From Mangrovimonas sp. YM274 (lineage in GTDB: Bacteria; Bacteroidota; Bacteroidia; Flavobacteriales; Flavobacteriaceae): DNA of 64,000 nucleotides. The notes below the pieces were generated by a model, which was not told the DNA's origin, ran no database searches, and was given only the letters and a program-made list of their open reading frames with translations. Both the position numbers and the translations under genes were made by a program. Shown one piece after another: positions 1 to 8,442 of this stretch (within the stretch, counting starts at the first letter, position 1; every line of letters begins with the position of its first letter). The stretch is taken from assembly GCF_030908385.1 (NCBI RefSeq), contig NZ_CP133091.1, positions 1,114,501 to 1,178,500 on the forward strand. The letters run 5' to 3'.

Positions 1-36
1 TTGCTATGTACAATAGAATTTCCATACCAATATGTT

Positions 37-873
37 TTAGATAAAGTTTAATTTAAAGCGTATGTAAGCCTTTGTTAAGATAAGAATTTTTAAGGGGTTG
101 GAGATTCTAATACGTTCATTTAATATATGTTTAGAATCTAGTCTTTTTAATTTCTTCAATAAATTTAAATAATATTTATAGGCCAAATACACGCCCAATC
201 TACTTTCAAGTGGTAACACCACAATGCCTTTAAAGGCTTCACGAAAATCATTTTCAATATCTTCAATAATGGCTTTTTTGTTGAGTTCAGATAGGGAATT
301 GTTGTTCACGTTAGGAAAGTAGGAGCGCCCTAGTATTTCCATATCGTCTTTAAAATCTCTCAAGAAATTGACCTTTTGAAATGCTGAACCTAAGTATTGT
401 GCAGGTGTTTTTAAAAGCTGGAACATGTCTTCGTCATTATTGGTAAAAACCCTTAGGCACATAAGTCCAACTACATCGGCGGACCCGTAAATATAGTTTT
501 CGTAGGCTTCTTTAGTGGTGTATTCTTTTATTTTTAAATCCATTTCCATTCGCTTCAAAAAATCATCTGCATACGTATGCAGGTTATATTTCCATGCAAC
601 TTCTTGAAAGGCGTTTAATATTGGGTTTAAACTAATTTTTCGCTCTATGGCTTTTTTGTATTCTTCCTTAAACTCTTCAAATAAACCCTCCTGATCATAC
701 TCGTGAAATGAATCGACAATTTCATCGGCATAGCGTACAAATCCATAGATGGCATATATGGCAGGTCTAATGGAAGGCGCAAAAAGTTTGATACCCATGG
801 AAAAAGAAGTGCTATACTCTTGGGTTACAATTTTGCTGCATTTGAGGCTTGAAGTGTCAAAAAGTGCTTTCAT
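37..873 (-). CDS. crtB: Phytoene synthase (squalene/phytoene synthase family)
   Basis: This enzyme condenses two geranylgeranyl diphosphates to phytoene, the first committed step of carotenoid synthesis. The 278-residue length is slightly short but normal for flavobacterial CrtB. Both Asp-rich diphosphate/Mg2+ sites are visible: D50-x3-D54 (DEIVD) and D173-x3-D177 (RDFKDD). The start codon overlaps the stop of the upstream crtI gene by four bases (ATGA), so the pair is almost certainly co-transcribed and translationally coupled. In related genomes a beta-carotene hydroxylase often follows; only 36 bases remain before the window edge, so that cannot be checked here. Assignment to CrtB rather than a squalene synthase rests mainly on the crtI partner. 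Confidence 0.95.
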   Translation of the reverse strand: MKALFDTSSLKCSKIVTQEYSTSFSMGIKLFAPSIRPAIYAIYGFVRYADEIVDSFHEYDQEGLFEEFKEEYKKAIERKISLNPILNAFQEVAWKYNLHTYADDFLKRMEMDLKIKEYTTKEAYENYIYGSADVVGLMCLRVFTNNDEDMFQLLKTPAQYLGSAFQKVNFLRDFKDDMEILGRSYFPNVNNNSLSELNKKAIIEDIENDFREAFKGIVVLPLESRLGVYLAYKYYLNLLKKLKRLDSKHILNERIRISNPLKILILTKAYIRFKLNFI

Positions 874-2339
874 AGTTTGGTGTGTTTTTGAATGAGTTCG
901 CTAACAATTTTTCCGGAGATAAGAGAAGGTGGTACTCCAGGGCCCGGTACGGTAAGTTGTCCGCAGAAATAGAGGTTGTTAACTTTTTTGCTTTTTAATT
1001 TAGGGCGTAATACATGGGTTTGCATTAGGGTGTTTGCCAAACCGTAAGCATTCCCTTTGTAAGCATTGTAATCCTCTTTAAAATTGTTGATACAGTAGGA
1101 TTCCTTAAAAAGAATATGGTCAAAAAGCGGTTGGTCCGTTAGGTGTTCCAAGCGCTCTATAATTTGTTTGAAATAATGATTTCTTATCAGGTCATTATCT
1201 TCTAGGTCGGGGGCCAAAGGTATAAGGAAAATACCGGCTTCTGTGCCTTCAGGAGCGGTTGTGGCATCTGTAATACTTGGGAAGCTAGCATAAAAAAGAG
1301 GGTTTTCTGGCCATTCTTTGGTATTGTAAATGGTTTTTGCATGAATTTCAAAATCACTGTCAAAGCAAAGCGTATGATGAGATACGTTGCTAAGTTTTTT
1401 GTCGAAACCTACATAAAAAAGAAGCGCTGAAGGGGCGAAGGTTCTGTTGTTCCAATAGGTTTCGGAATATTGCCTGAACTGTTTTGGAAGCAAGGTTTCC
1501 GTATGATGGTAATCGGCTCCGCTTAATAGGATATCACAAGTATATTCTTTGGAATTTGTTAGGACAGAGCTAACGGAATTCTTTTCAATCTTTATTGATT
1601 CAACTGGGCTATTGGTGAGTATGCTCACGCCTAAGCTCTCGGCTAAATCTTTCATAGCTTTAACTACCATATACATGCCGCCTTCAGGATGCCATGTTCC
1701 CAATTTAAAGTCGGCATAGTTCATAAAATTGTAAAAAGAGGGTGTGTTGCTGGGCTTCGCTCCGAGAAAAAGCACTGGAAATTCCAATATTTGTTGCAAC
1801 TTTTCATCTTTTACATATTGAGAAATATCCTTTTTGATACTGGTAGCAAACCTGTTCAGCTTGGTGACTGTTTTTAAGGTGACAATTTCAGTGACAGATT
1901 CCCCAGGTTGGTATACCAAATCCTTGATGGCAAGATTGTAGTTGTCCTCAGACTTATTAATGAACTTTTGCAAGGCCGTTCCACTATAGGGTTCTATCCT
2001 CTCGAACGTATTTTTAATATTTTCAAAATCAGCAGAAATTGAAACGCTATCTTTGGAACTAAAATAAATTTGATAGGCTGGATCCAGTTTTTTAAGATTG
2101 TAAAAATGAGAAGGCGTAGTATTGAAATCGCTAAAAAAGCGTTCAAAAACATCTGGCATCCAATAGAAAGTAGGGCCGATGTCGAAGGTAAAGCCGTCTC
2201 GTTTAAGTTGCCTAGCCCTTCCGCCAACGGTGTTGTTTTTTTCCAATATGATAACATCAAACCCGGCTTTAGCCAAGTAGCAGCTTGCAGAGAGGGAAGA
2301 GAACCCTGAGCCTATAACGATTATTTTTTTCTTGGCCAT
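870..2339 (-). CDS. crtI: Phytoene desaturase, CrtI type
   Basis: This FAD-dependent desaturase/isomerase converts phytoene toward lycopene at the membrane. The 489 residues match the usual family length. The N-terminal dinucleotide-binding loop is G10-x-G12-xx-S15 followed by the typical second strand ending in ILEK near residue 33, and the C-terminus carries the family signature around GPGVPPSLISGK. It is the first gene of a two-gene unit with crtB. A hairpin (2373-2403) separates it from the fasciclin gene upstream, and a near-consensus box TAACTTTA lies just before its start on the minus strand, so it may have its own promoter. Other CrtI-like desaturases or oxidases are possible in principle, but the crtB coupling supports the phytoene substrate. 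Confidence 0.95.
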   Translation of the reverse strand: MAKKKIIVIGSGFSSLSASCYLAKAGFDVIILEKNNTVGGRARQLKRDGFTFDIGPTFYWMPDVFERFFSDFNTTPSHFYNLKKLDPAYQIYFSSKDSVSISADFENIKNTFERIEPYSGTALQKFINKSEDNYNLAIKDLVYQPGESVTEIVTLKTVTKLNRFATSIKKDISQYVKDEKLQQILEFPVLFLGAKPSNTPSFYNFMNYADFKLGTWHPEGGMYMVVKAMKDLAESLGVSILTNSPVESIKIEKNSVSSVLTNSKEYTCDILLSGADYHHTETLLPKQFRQYSETYWNNRTFAPSALLFYVGFDKKLSNVSHHTLCFDSDFEIHAKTIYNTKEWPENPLFYASFPSITDATTAPEGTEAGIFLIPLAPDLEDNDLIRNHYFKQIIERLEHLTDQPLFDHILFKESYCINNFKEDYNAYKGNAYGLANTLMQTHVLRPKLKSKKVNNLYFCGQLTVPGPGVPPSLISGKIVSELIQKHTKL

Positions 2340-2372
2340 TTTACTAAAGTTACTATTTTTTTCTTACATAGA

Positions 2373-2403
2373 AAACCGGTAACCATTTATAGATTACCGG
2401 TTT
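2373..2403 (-). terminator. Hairpin after the fasciclin gene
   Basis: A perfect 10-bp inverted repeat (AAACCGGTAA / TTACCGGTTT) with an 11-base loop lies between the fasciclin gene and crtI. Read on the minus strand it ends in a short run of four T. This fits an intrinsic terminator of moderate strength that would partly separate the two genes. Confidence 0.6.
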
Positions 2404-2455
2404 ACAACCAACTAACCAATCAACCTAAAAACGTACATCATGAGTACGCGCAATA

Positions 2456-3952
2456 TTAATTAGGCAGTAATACTTGATCAATGATGTGAATTACACCATT
2501 GCTAGCAGTAATATCTGCCGTAGTTACAGAAGCCGCAGCTCCAGTTTCATCTATGATAAATACGCCGCCATCCAAATCAACAGTTAGCATACCGCCTTGG
2601 GCAGTTTCAACTGTTTGACCATCGGTTAAATCTGTGGAGTAAACAGCGGCTCCAGATACAACATGGTATGTTAGAACACTTGTTAAAAGTGCTTTTTCTT
2701 CTTCTGTATCAAAATCTTCCAAACTGTTGTAATCAGGTCCAAGTGCATCTAATAGATTAGCAAAAGCGTCATTGGTGGGCGCAAAAACTGTAAAAGGGCC
2801 ATCGGTTTGTAACAGGTCTACCAATCCTGCGTCTGCTTGTACCAATGCTGCTACTAGGAGACTTAAATTTTCCTCTCCCGAGGCTATTTCCACTATATTG
2901 GGGGTATTAAGACTGTTTACAAAATCTATTGCTGCTTGAGGTAGTAGAACCTTGTCAATTGTATGTGCCACACCGTTCGATGCTGTAATGTCTACTGCTG
3001 TAATATTGGCATTAACATCAGAGGCGTCTCCTATAACATAGGTTCCTCCAGAAGGAATAATATCAAGTGAGTTACCTGTAAATGCTGTTTCAACTGAGGT
3101 TTCGGATAAATCCGTAGAAAGCACATTGGCTGCTAAAACATGGTATAAAACAATATTTCTTAAAAGATCTATTTCCTCGTCTGTATCAAAATCATCAAGA
3201 CTATTGTAATCATCTCCTAGAGCATCCAATAGGGCAACAAAGGCGTCGTTTGTTGGAGCAAACACCGTAAATGGCCCGTCGCTATTTAGAGTTTCTACCA
3301 AACCTACTTTCACAACAACATCTTCTAAAATGGAAAGACTATCTGTATTAACAACAATATCTACAAGGGTTCCTTGATTAATGGCATCAATGATAACCTG
3401 AGGCAATAAAACTTTATCAATAATATGGATAACTCCATTGGTAGCCTCCACATTGGCAGTTGTAACATTGGCATCTGCGTCAGAAGCGTCGCTTACCGAA
3501 ACACCTCCTCCAATATTAATGGTAACATCTTCACCTTGCAGTGTCATTATGGATTGCCCATCTGAAAGATCTGAAGACATGGCAGCCGTTCCAGAAATGA
3601 CATGATATTGTAGGATGGTTCCTAACAAAGCACGCTCTTCATCAGTGTCAAAATCATTCAAAGAATTGAAATTGTCTAACTGTGATAGAAGATTAGAGAA
3701 GGCGGCATTGGTCGGAGCGAAAACTGTAAAAGGTCCATCGCCACTTAGAGCGCCTATTAAGTCGGAATTCGCATTTTGATCCGCAACTGTAAGGGCGGAC
3801 ACCAAACTACTTAAATCATCATTAGCGGCTGCGGTTTGGACAATATTTAAGGTAGGTCCCATTGGGATGTCATTAGAATCATCATCATCGCTACAAGAAG
3901 TGTTGAAGACCACTAAGAAAATGAGCGTTGCAAACTGGAATAAATTTTTCAT
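2456..3952 (-). CDS. Fasciclin (FAS1) lipoprotein with three FAS1 domains
   Basis: A secreted or surface-anchored adhesion-type protein of about 498 residues. I place the start at 3952 (MKNLFQFATL), three codons inside the longest frame, because this gives a compact lipoprotein signal ending in the lipobox-like NTSC followed by an acidic stretch SDDDDS. Three FAS1 repeats follow, at roughly residues 35-185, 190-330 and 335-498. Each has a copy of the DGPFTVFAPTN core and ends with GVxHxIDKVLLPQ-like H2 motifs; the last ends at the C-terminus. FAS1 proteins in bacteria mediate adhesion or matrix contacts, and the ligand cannot be told from sequence. It lies between crtI and the divergent cobalamin-domain regulator, and its promoter region contains TACA-type motifs, so shared light control is an inference worth testing. 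Confidence 0.92.
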   Translation of the reverse strand: MKNLFQFATLIFLVVFNTSCSDDDDSNDIPMGPTLNIVQTAAANDDLSSLVSALTVADQNANSDLIGALSGDGPFTVFAPTNAAFSNLLSQLDNFNSLNDFDTDEERALLGTILQYHVISGTAAMSSDLSDGQSIMTLQGEDVTINIGGGVSVSDASDADANVTTANVEATNGVIHIIDKVLLPQVIIDAINQGTLVDIVVNTDSLSILEDVVVKVGLVETLNSDGPFTVFAPTNDAFVALLDALGDDYNSLDDFDTDEEIDLLRNIVLYHVLAANVLSTDLSETSVETAFTGNSLDIIPSGGTYVIGDASDVNANITAVDITASNGVAHTIDKVLLPQAAIDFVNSLNTPNIVEIASGEENLSLLVAALVQADAGLVDLLQTDGPFTVFAPTNDAFANLLDALGPDYNSLEDFDTEEEKALLTSVLTYHVVSGAAVYSTDLTDGQTVETAQGGMLTVDLDGGVFIIDETGAAASVTTADITASNGVIHIIDQVLLPN

Positions 3953-3980
3953 GTCTAACATTATTTTAGTTGAACTTGTA

Positions 3981-4012
3981 CAAATATAATGAAAAATAAT
4001 TTAATTGTCCAA
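3981..4012 (-). promoter_or_regulatory. Candidate Bacteroidetes-type promoter of the fasciclin gene
   Basis: On the minus strand a perfect TAnnTTTG box (TATATTTG, 3981-3988) is preceded by a TTG element (4010-4012) with a 21-bp spacer. This would start transcription about 20-25 bases before the lipoprotein start codon at 3952. The spacer is slightly longer than the usual 19. Confidence 0.5.
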
Positions 4013-4017
4013 CTTTT

Positions 4018-4040
4018 AAAATGTATAAGTTTTACATTTT
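4018..4040. repeat. Perfect inverted repeat between fasciclin and MerR genes (candidate operator)
   Basis: AAAATGTA-N7-TACATTTT is an exact 8-bp inverted repeat with a 7-base spacer. It sits just upstream of the fasciclin promoter and 75 bases before the regulator's start. Each arm contains TACA in the context nTnTACAn, which I recall as the half-site described for CarA/CarH-type regulators. A third match, TTGTACAA, lies at 3976-3983 on the fasciclin promoter box. The dyad is seen directly; its use as an operator is inferred. Confidence 0.5.
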
Positions 4041-4088
4041 GAATTGTGGTTTTGTGTGTTTTATGACCTTTTTTTCGTAATTTTTGAT

Positions 4089-4096
4089 TAAGTTTG
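4089..4096 (+). promoter_or_regulatory. Candidate -7 box of the MerR/B12 regulator gene
   Basis: TAAGTTTG fits TAnnTTTG and lies 18 bases before the ATG at 4115. No clear TTTG/TTG box is present at the expected upstream spacing. If real, it excludes the more upstream TTG start at 4094, which lies inside the box. Confidence 0.35.
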
Positions 4097-4114
4097 TTAC
4101 ATAAATTACTTAAA

Positions 4115-5002
4115 ATGGGGAGCTATTCAATGGCACAAGTTGTGTCAATAACAGGGATTAAATCGCACACTTTACGGAAATGGGAAAGTAGATACAGCTT
4201 TCTGACTCCTATGAGAACTGAGACAAATATTCGGTTTTATACCGAAGAGCAGCTTAAGGCACTTTTGAACATTAGTATCCTGACCCGTAATGGTTTTAGG
4301 ATTTCTCAAATTGACAAAATGTCTCAAGAAGAAATCTACGAAGCAGTTTCAGAAACGATGATGTTGGGGTCTAAGGAAGATGAGATCAACGCCTTGATAG
4401 TTGCTATGATCAGTTTTGACGAACAAGAGTTTGACAAAATTTTTAAAACTGAAATTATTAAATCGGGTTTGTTGTCTACCGTTACTCAATTAATTTATCC
4501 TTTTTTGAGGCAGGTTGGAGTGTTGTGGGGAAGCAATAAAGTTATGCCTGCTCAGGAGCACTTTATATCAAATTTGATAAAAAGAAAGATTTTCCACGCC
4601 ATAGAATTGCTGGCTCCAAGTAGTGAAAATGCTCCCAAAGCCGTATTGTTTTTATCGGAAGGAGAATATCACGAAATAGCCCTATTGTTGGCTTATTATA
4701 TTACGAAGAGTTCTGGATGGAATGTGTGTTATTTAGGGCAGAGTGTGCCTTACGAAAATATAGAGAAAGTAATTAACGCCGTAAATCCAGATTTGTTGCT
4801 GACCATTTATACCTCCAATAATCCGGAAAGGGCAGAAAGTAGTATTGAAAAGATTTTGAGTTTTAGTGAGTTGCCATTAGTGGTTTCAGGAGGGCCTGCG
4901 CTATCTCAGGAGCAAATAGAAGCATTAGGCCAAAATATTGAATACCTCAATGCGCCTCAGGACCTAATTACTTTTTTAGAGGCGTTTAAGGTTGCAGTTT
5001 AA
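4115..5002 (+). CDS. MerR-family regulator with cobalamin-binding domain (CarH/LitR-like)
   Basis: A 295-residue transcription factor. Residues about 4-70 form a MerR winged helix (YSMAQVVSITGI, HTLRKWESRY). Residues about 85-160 resemble the helical-bundle B12 cap, and about 165-290 a Rossmann-type cobalamin-binding domain. The cap has W138-x9-E148-H149, the signature of AdoCbl-dependent CarH-type photoreceptors, and the B12 domain has E184-x-H186-x2-A189, where His186 should be the lower axial ligand. The glycine usual at the last position of ExHxxG is Ala here. The residue after the Trp is Gly, whereas Thermus CarH has the light-state His there. Family members repress carotenoid genes in the dark and release DNA in light; crtI-crtB lie about 1.7 kb away. 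ATG 4115 is preferred over TTG 4094 because of the promoter box. Confidence 0.9.
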   Translation: MGSYSMAQVVSITGIKSHTLRKWESRYSFLTPMRTETNIRFYTEEQLKALLNISILTRNGFRISQIDKMSQEEIYEAVSETMMLGSKEDEINALIVAMISFDEQEFDKIFKTEIIKSGLLSTVTQLIYPFLRQVGVLWGSNKVMPAQEHFISNLIKRKIFHAIELLAPSSENAPKAVLFLSEGEYHEIALLLAYYITKSSGWNVCYLGQSVPYENIEKVINAVNPDLLLTIYTSNNPERAESSIEKILSFSELPLVVSGGPALSQEQIEALGQNIEYLNAPQDLITFLEAFKVAV

Positions 5003-5021
5003 CAGGCTATTAAAATATCCG

Positions 5022-5462
5022 TTAATAAGAGTAGAGAGCCTCATCGCCGGAATTGGCAATGGTAAGCAAAACTTGGTCGCCATCCACTTGAAGGTTGGAG
5101 ATTTCAAAAGAAATAGTTTTCGATATTACTGCATCGCAAAGCTCTAGATTTTTTAAGGATAACCTTAGGTTTCTTTGGGGAGGATTGGATTCCATGATAA
5201 CCTCAGAGTCCACGAGCATTGTTTCCCAAGAATTGCCATCGCAACCACTGGCACTAAAACTAATTTGTAGGCAATTATCGTCAATCTCCATACTGTGAAT
5301 AATTAAGGGGTCGGCTGGTGCCGTCATGAATAGTTCTGAACTAATCATGGTTACTTGATCGCAATTTGTTGATGGAGCAGGGGAATCATCATCACTACAG
5401 CAGGCGCTAATGACAAGTAAAAGTACTATGGTGAAACACCACTTAAAGACTCTTTGTTGCAT
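5022..5462 (-). CDS. Small putative lipoprotein, unknown function
   Basis: About 146 residues. The start at 5462 is chosen because it gives a clean signal peptide (MQQRVFKWCFTIVLLLVISAC) with a lipobox ISAC followed by CSDDDS; the 31 codons upstream in the same frame look non-coding. The mature part is short, beta-rich by appearance, and contains three further Cys residues that could form disulfides. I do not recognise a family. It converges with the MerR regulator gene, with 19 bases between the stops, and no terminator hairpin is visible between them. Location in the outer or inner membrane is inferred from the lipobox only. Confidence 0.75.
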   Translation of the reverse strand: MQQRVFKWCFTIVLLLVISACCSDDDSPAPSTNCDQVTMISSELFMTAPADPLIIHSMEIDDNCLQISFSASGCDGNSWETMLVDSEVIMESNPPQRNLRLSLKNLELCDAVISKTISFEISNLQVDGDQVLLTIANSGDEALYSY

Positions 5463-5843
5463 TGTGAATTTTTTAGTAAGATGTGGAAAGTGTTGTAAGG
5501 TTGCGTTGCTTTGGTGGATTTTCAAAGAAAATATGTCTTCTTTTATGCAAATCAACTTTTAAGATATCAATCCTAAAACTATTGTGTCGATTTCTGTAAT
5601 GAATACTTCAATACTTAATTTTAAATTTTTTTCTGTTATTCCAAGTCTCGTTTTTTTATTCTAAAAGTTTATTCTGTTACTGATAAACGGGCCACTACTT
5701 GAATTCATGGGGTATAATAAGGTTTTATCGCCAAAATTATAAAGGATGTGAGTAAAGTAGATAGGGGTGGTTTTGGTTAACTAATTGTTTTTCAGTTATT
5801 TAAGTTGTTTTAAATCAATATCTTTGAAGGAAAGTGAAATATT
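5463..5843. other. Intergenic region without genes
   Basis: This 381-base AT-rich stretch separates two divergent genes and contains no convincing ORF, RNA gene or repeat. The only element I can support is the TATCTTTG box near its right end. Confidence 0.5.
5819..5826 (+). promoter_or_regulatory. Candidate -7 promoter box (TATCTTTG)
   Basis: Exact match to TAnnTTTG, 17 bases before the start codon of the T9SS protein gene. No good upstream box at 19 bp was found, so only half of the promoter is supported. Confidence 0.45.
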
Positions 5844-7061
5844 ATGAGGCTTCAGGAAATTGTTAAAATAATTGTTATTGTATTTGGAATAATGAAAGGA
5901 TTTGGGCAAACGGGATGCACGGACCCTTTAGCGAATAATTATGATGCTCAAGCCGTGCAAAATGATGGAAGTTGTACTTATGACACAAGCATTGTTAGTC
6001 CTGAAAGTAGCATTGTTCTGGATTCGTCTTTGGAGGAGGCTTCTGGACTTATGTATTGGATGAATTCTTTGTGGACTCATAATGATAGTGCCGACAACAA
6101 TCTGTATGAAATAAATCCAAGCAGTGGGGCGCTTTTGTCTAGTATAGCGCTTGCCTCGGTTGAAAATATTGATTGGGAAGACATTGCCCAGGATGAGAAT
6201 TACGTTTATCTGGGAGATTTTGGAAACAATGTCAACGGTAATCGCACCGATCTTAAGATTATAAGAATTAGTAAAACCTCATTAGAGGCAGGGAATCCTA
6301 ACATGGATTTTATAAATTTTTCCTTTTCAGATCAAATAGATTTTACGCCTCAAGGTGTCAATAATACAGATTTTGATTGTGAGGCTATGATTGTTTTTGA
6401 AGAGGATATTTTTCTGTTTACTAAAGAATGGATAAGTAACGGTACCAAAGTTTATAAATTGCCCAAAAAGCCTGGTACCTTTGTAGCTCAAATGGAGGGG
6501 AGTTATGATGTACAAGGATTGATAACTGGAGCTGAAGCTTATGAAGATACTGGAGTAGTAGTCCTTCTAGGGTATAACGACTTGGTGATGCCTTTTCTTT
6601 TCCTGTTGTATGATTTTAATGGAGACGATTTTTTTGGAGGTAATAAGCGAAGGTTGGAGTTAAATTTACTTTTGCATCAAGCGGAGGGCATTGCTACCTC
6701 TAACGGATTGGATTATTATATTGTTAATGAGGAGGTGTCTATTTTGGGAGTTGCCCCTCAACTGCACGCTATTGATCTGTCCACTTTTTTGGAGGGAAAT
6801 GCTTTGGGTTTGGAAGACCTTAACCAGAGTGGTAATTTGGGAATTGTGCCCAACCCTGGAATCTCGAAAGTGGAAATATTGGGCATTAAAAAAAATTACC
6901 CCATCACATTCCAAATTATGAATATGATGGGGCAGGTACTTCATAAAGGATTGTTGCAATATCAACAACCTTTTATTGATATTTCTAAATTAAGTGTTGG
7001 ATTATATATGGTAATGTTTTATTCAACAAATAATCAATCTCAACTATTGGTTAAGGAATAG
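5844..7061 (+). CDS. Secreted T9SS-sorted protein with TSP3-like N-terminal motif
   Basis: A 405-residue secreted protein. A signal peptide covers about residues 1-22. It is followed by a Cys-pair motif of the form GCTDPLANNYDAQ...DGSC, common in flavobacterial surface proteins and resembling a thrombospondin type 3/Ca2+ loop. The middle (about 60-325) reads like beta-propeller blades, with repeats of short strands and Asp-rich turns, but I cannot assign an enzyme. Residues about 330-405 are a type A T9SS sorting domain: IVPNPG, the QIMNMMGQV strand, then ISKLSVGLYMV and a terminal LLVKE. Export through the Sec system and then the type IX secretion system to the cell surface follows from that domain. 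It ends four bases before the convergent hutF. Confidence 0.85.
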   Translation: MRLQEIVKIIVIVFGIMKGFGQTGCTDPLANNYDAQAVQNDGSCTYDTSIVSPESSIVLDSSLEEASGLMYWMNSLWTHNDSADNNLYEINPSSGALLSSIALASVENIDWEDIAQDENYVYLGDFGNNVNGNRTDLKIIRISKTSLEAGNPNMDFINFSFSDQIDFTPQGVNNTDFDCEAMIVFEEDIFLFTKEWISNGTKVYKLPKKPGTFVAQMEGSYDVQGLITGAEAYEDTGVVVLLGYNDLVMPFLFLLYDFNGDDFFGGNKRRLELNLLLHQAEGIATSNGLDYYIVNEEVSILGVAPQLHAIDLSTFLEGNALGLEDLNQSGNLGIVPNPGISKVEILGIKKNYPITFQIMNMMGQVLHKGLLQYQQPFIDISKLSVGLYMVMFYSTNNQSQLLVKE

Positions 7062-7065
7062 GTCA

Positions 7066-8442
7066 TCATAATCTCGAGCCAAGTTCCTTCATGGTGTTGA
7101 CAAATCTAGATGATATGTCTTCTAAATTGTTATGAATGCCTTTTTTTGCAACCCATTTTCCATTGATGATAGTTCCCAAAATGTTGGATACATCGCTAGT
7201 GTATACAAAAGTATTGCAGAGGTGTTTTGTAGAAGCAGTTGCCACTAATGGTGACTTAGCATCCATAACTACCGCATCAAAGGATTGTCCTATTTTAAAA
7301 AAGTTGTCTAGATGTTCTCCCATGGCTCTTTTGCCAGCTTTCCATGCCATTTCAATAGCATTAAATCCGCTGTCTCCGGCATTGGGTTGGAAATAGGTAT
7401 TGCGTTTGTGGGTGGTTAGGCGCTGTCCATAATCTAATATGCGAAGTTCTTCATAGGGATTCAATCCTACGTGGCTGTCGGTACCAATACTCCATTGACC
7501 GTTCAAATTTTTAAAATCGTTGAATCGGAAAAGACCATCACCCAAATTGCCTTCAGTGGAAGGACAAAGTACTACATTGGCTTTGGTTTGGGCAATGCCG
7601 GCAACTTCACGATCGTTTAAATGTGTGGCATGTACCAAATGGAAATTTTCGGTCATTGAGCAATTATCCAATAGCCATTCCACAGGCCGTTTTCCGTGAA
7701 ATGCAACACAATCCTCAATTTCTTTTAATTGCTCAGACACATGAATGTGAAATGGCAAATCGTTCTTGTAATCCTTGCAAACACTGATGATGTCATTTGG
7801 GGCTACAGCTCTTAAGGAATGAATGCCTATTCCCAAGGACGCATTTTTGTATGTTTTGGTTGCTTGTTTGGAGCTTTCTAAAAGTTTGTAATAGTCTTCA
7901 ATAGTTGGAGAAATAAAGCGCTTTTGTTTGTCTTCGGCAGGTGTTCCAAAGCCACCTTTTTGATAAAACATTGGCACTAAGGTAATGCTAATGCCAGCTC
8001 TTTCAGCCGCAGCAATAAGTCGCTCCCCATGTTCTGCCAAATTATAATATGGCACACCATTGATGTCGTGGTGTAGATAATGAAATTCTGCGACGGCGGT
8101 ATACCCATGACGAACCATTTCGGCATACAACATCGCAGCAATATCTTCTAAATGTTGAGGGGACATGCTTAGGGCCAAATTGTACATAGCCGTCCTCCAG
8201 CTCCAAAAGTCGTCAGGGACTCCGGTGCCTTCATGGAGTTCGGCCAAACCCGCCATGGCATATTGAAAGGCGTGGGAGTGGGCGTTTTGAAATCCAGGTA
8301 GGGCATAACCGTTCACGTTTTCTCCTTCTGCAGTAGCTTCGGAAGAAATGGATTCAATAATTCCTTGGTCATTAACCGTGACAGCTGCATTTTCAAGCCA
8401 ACCTTCATTGGTCAATAATCCTTTAAAAATATATGTGGGCAT
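7066..8442 (-). CDS. hutF: Formimidoylglutamate deiminase
   Basis: An amidohydrolase-superfamily enzyme (458 residues) that converts N-formimidoyl-L-glutamate to N-formyl-L-glutamate and ammonia in histidine degradation. The metal-binding H55-x-H57 (AHSHAF) follows the first strand. The IHVSEQ segment near residue 235, HLVHATHLN near 270 and GTDSHVGLNPYEELR near 320 supply the remaining metal ligands and substrate contacts, and match HutF rather than imidazolonepropionase HutI. The start codon overlaps the stop of hutG by one base (TAATG), so the two are coupled. Together they form the two-step route HutF then HutG. The earlier genes hutH, hutU and hutI are not in this window. Confidence 0.93.
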   Translation of the reverse strand: MPTYIFKGLLTNEGWLENAAVTVNDQGIIESISSEATAEGENVNGYALPGFQNAHSHAFQYAMAGLAELHEGTGVPDDFWSWRTAMYNLALSMSPQHLEDIAAMLYAEMVRHGYTAVAEFHYLHHDINGVPYYNLAEHGERLIAAAERAGISITLVPMFYQKGGFGTPAEDKQKRFISPTIEDYYKLLESSKQATKTYKNASLGIGIHSLRAVAPNDIISVCKDYKNDLPFHIHVSEQLKEIEDCVAFHGKRPVEWLLDNCSMTENFHLVHATHLNDREVAGIAQTKANVVLCPSTEGNLGDGLFRFNDFKNLNGQWSIGTDSHVGLNPYEELRILDYGQRLTTHKRNTYFQPNAGDSGFNAIEMAWKAGKRAMGEHLDNFFKIGQSFDAVVMDAKSPLVATASTKHLCNTFVYTSDVSNILGTIINGKWVAKKGIHNNLEDISSRFVNTMKELGSRL

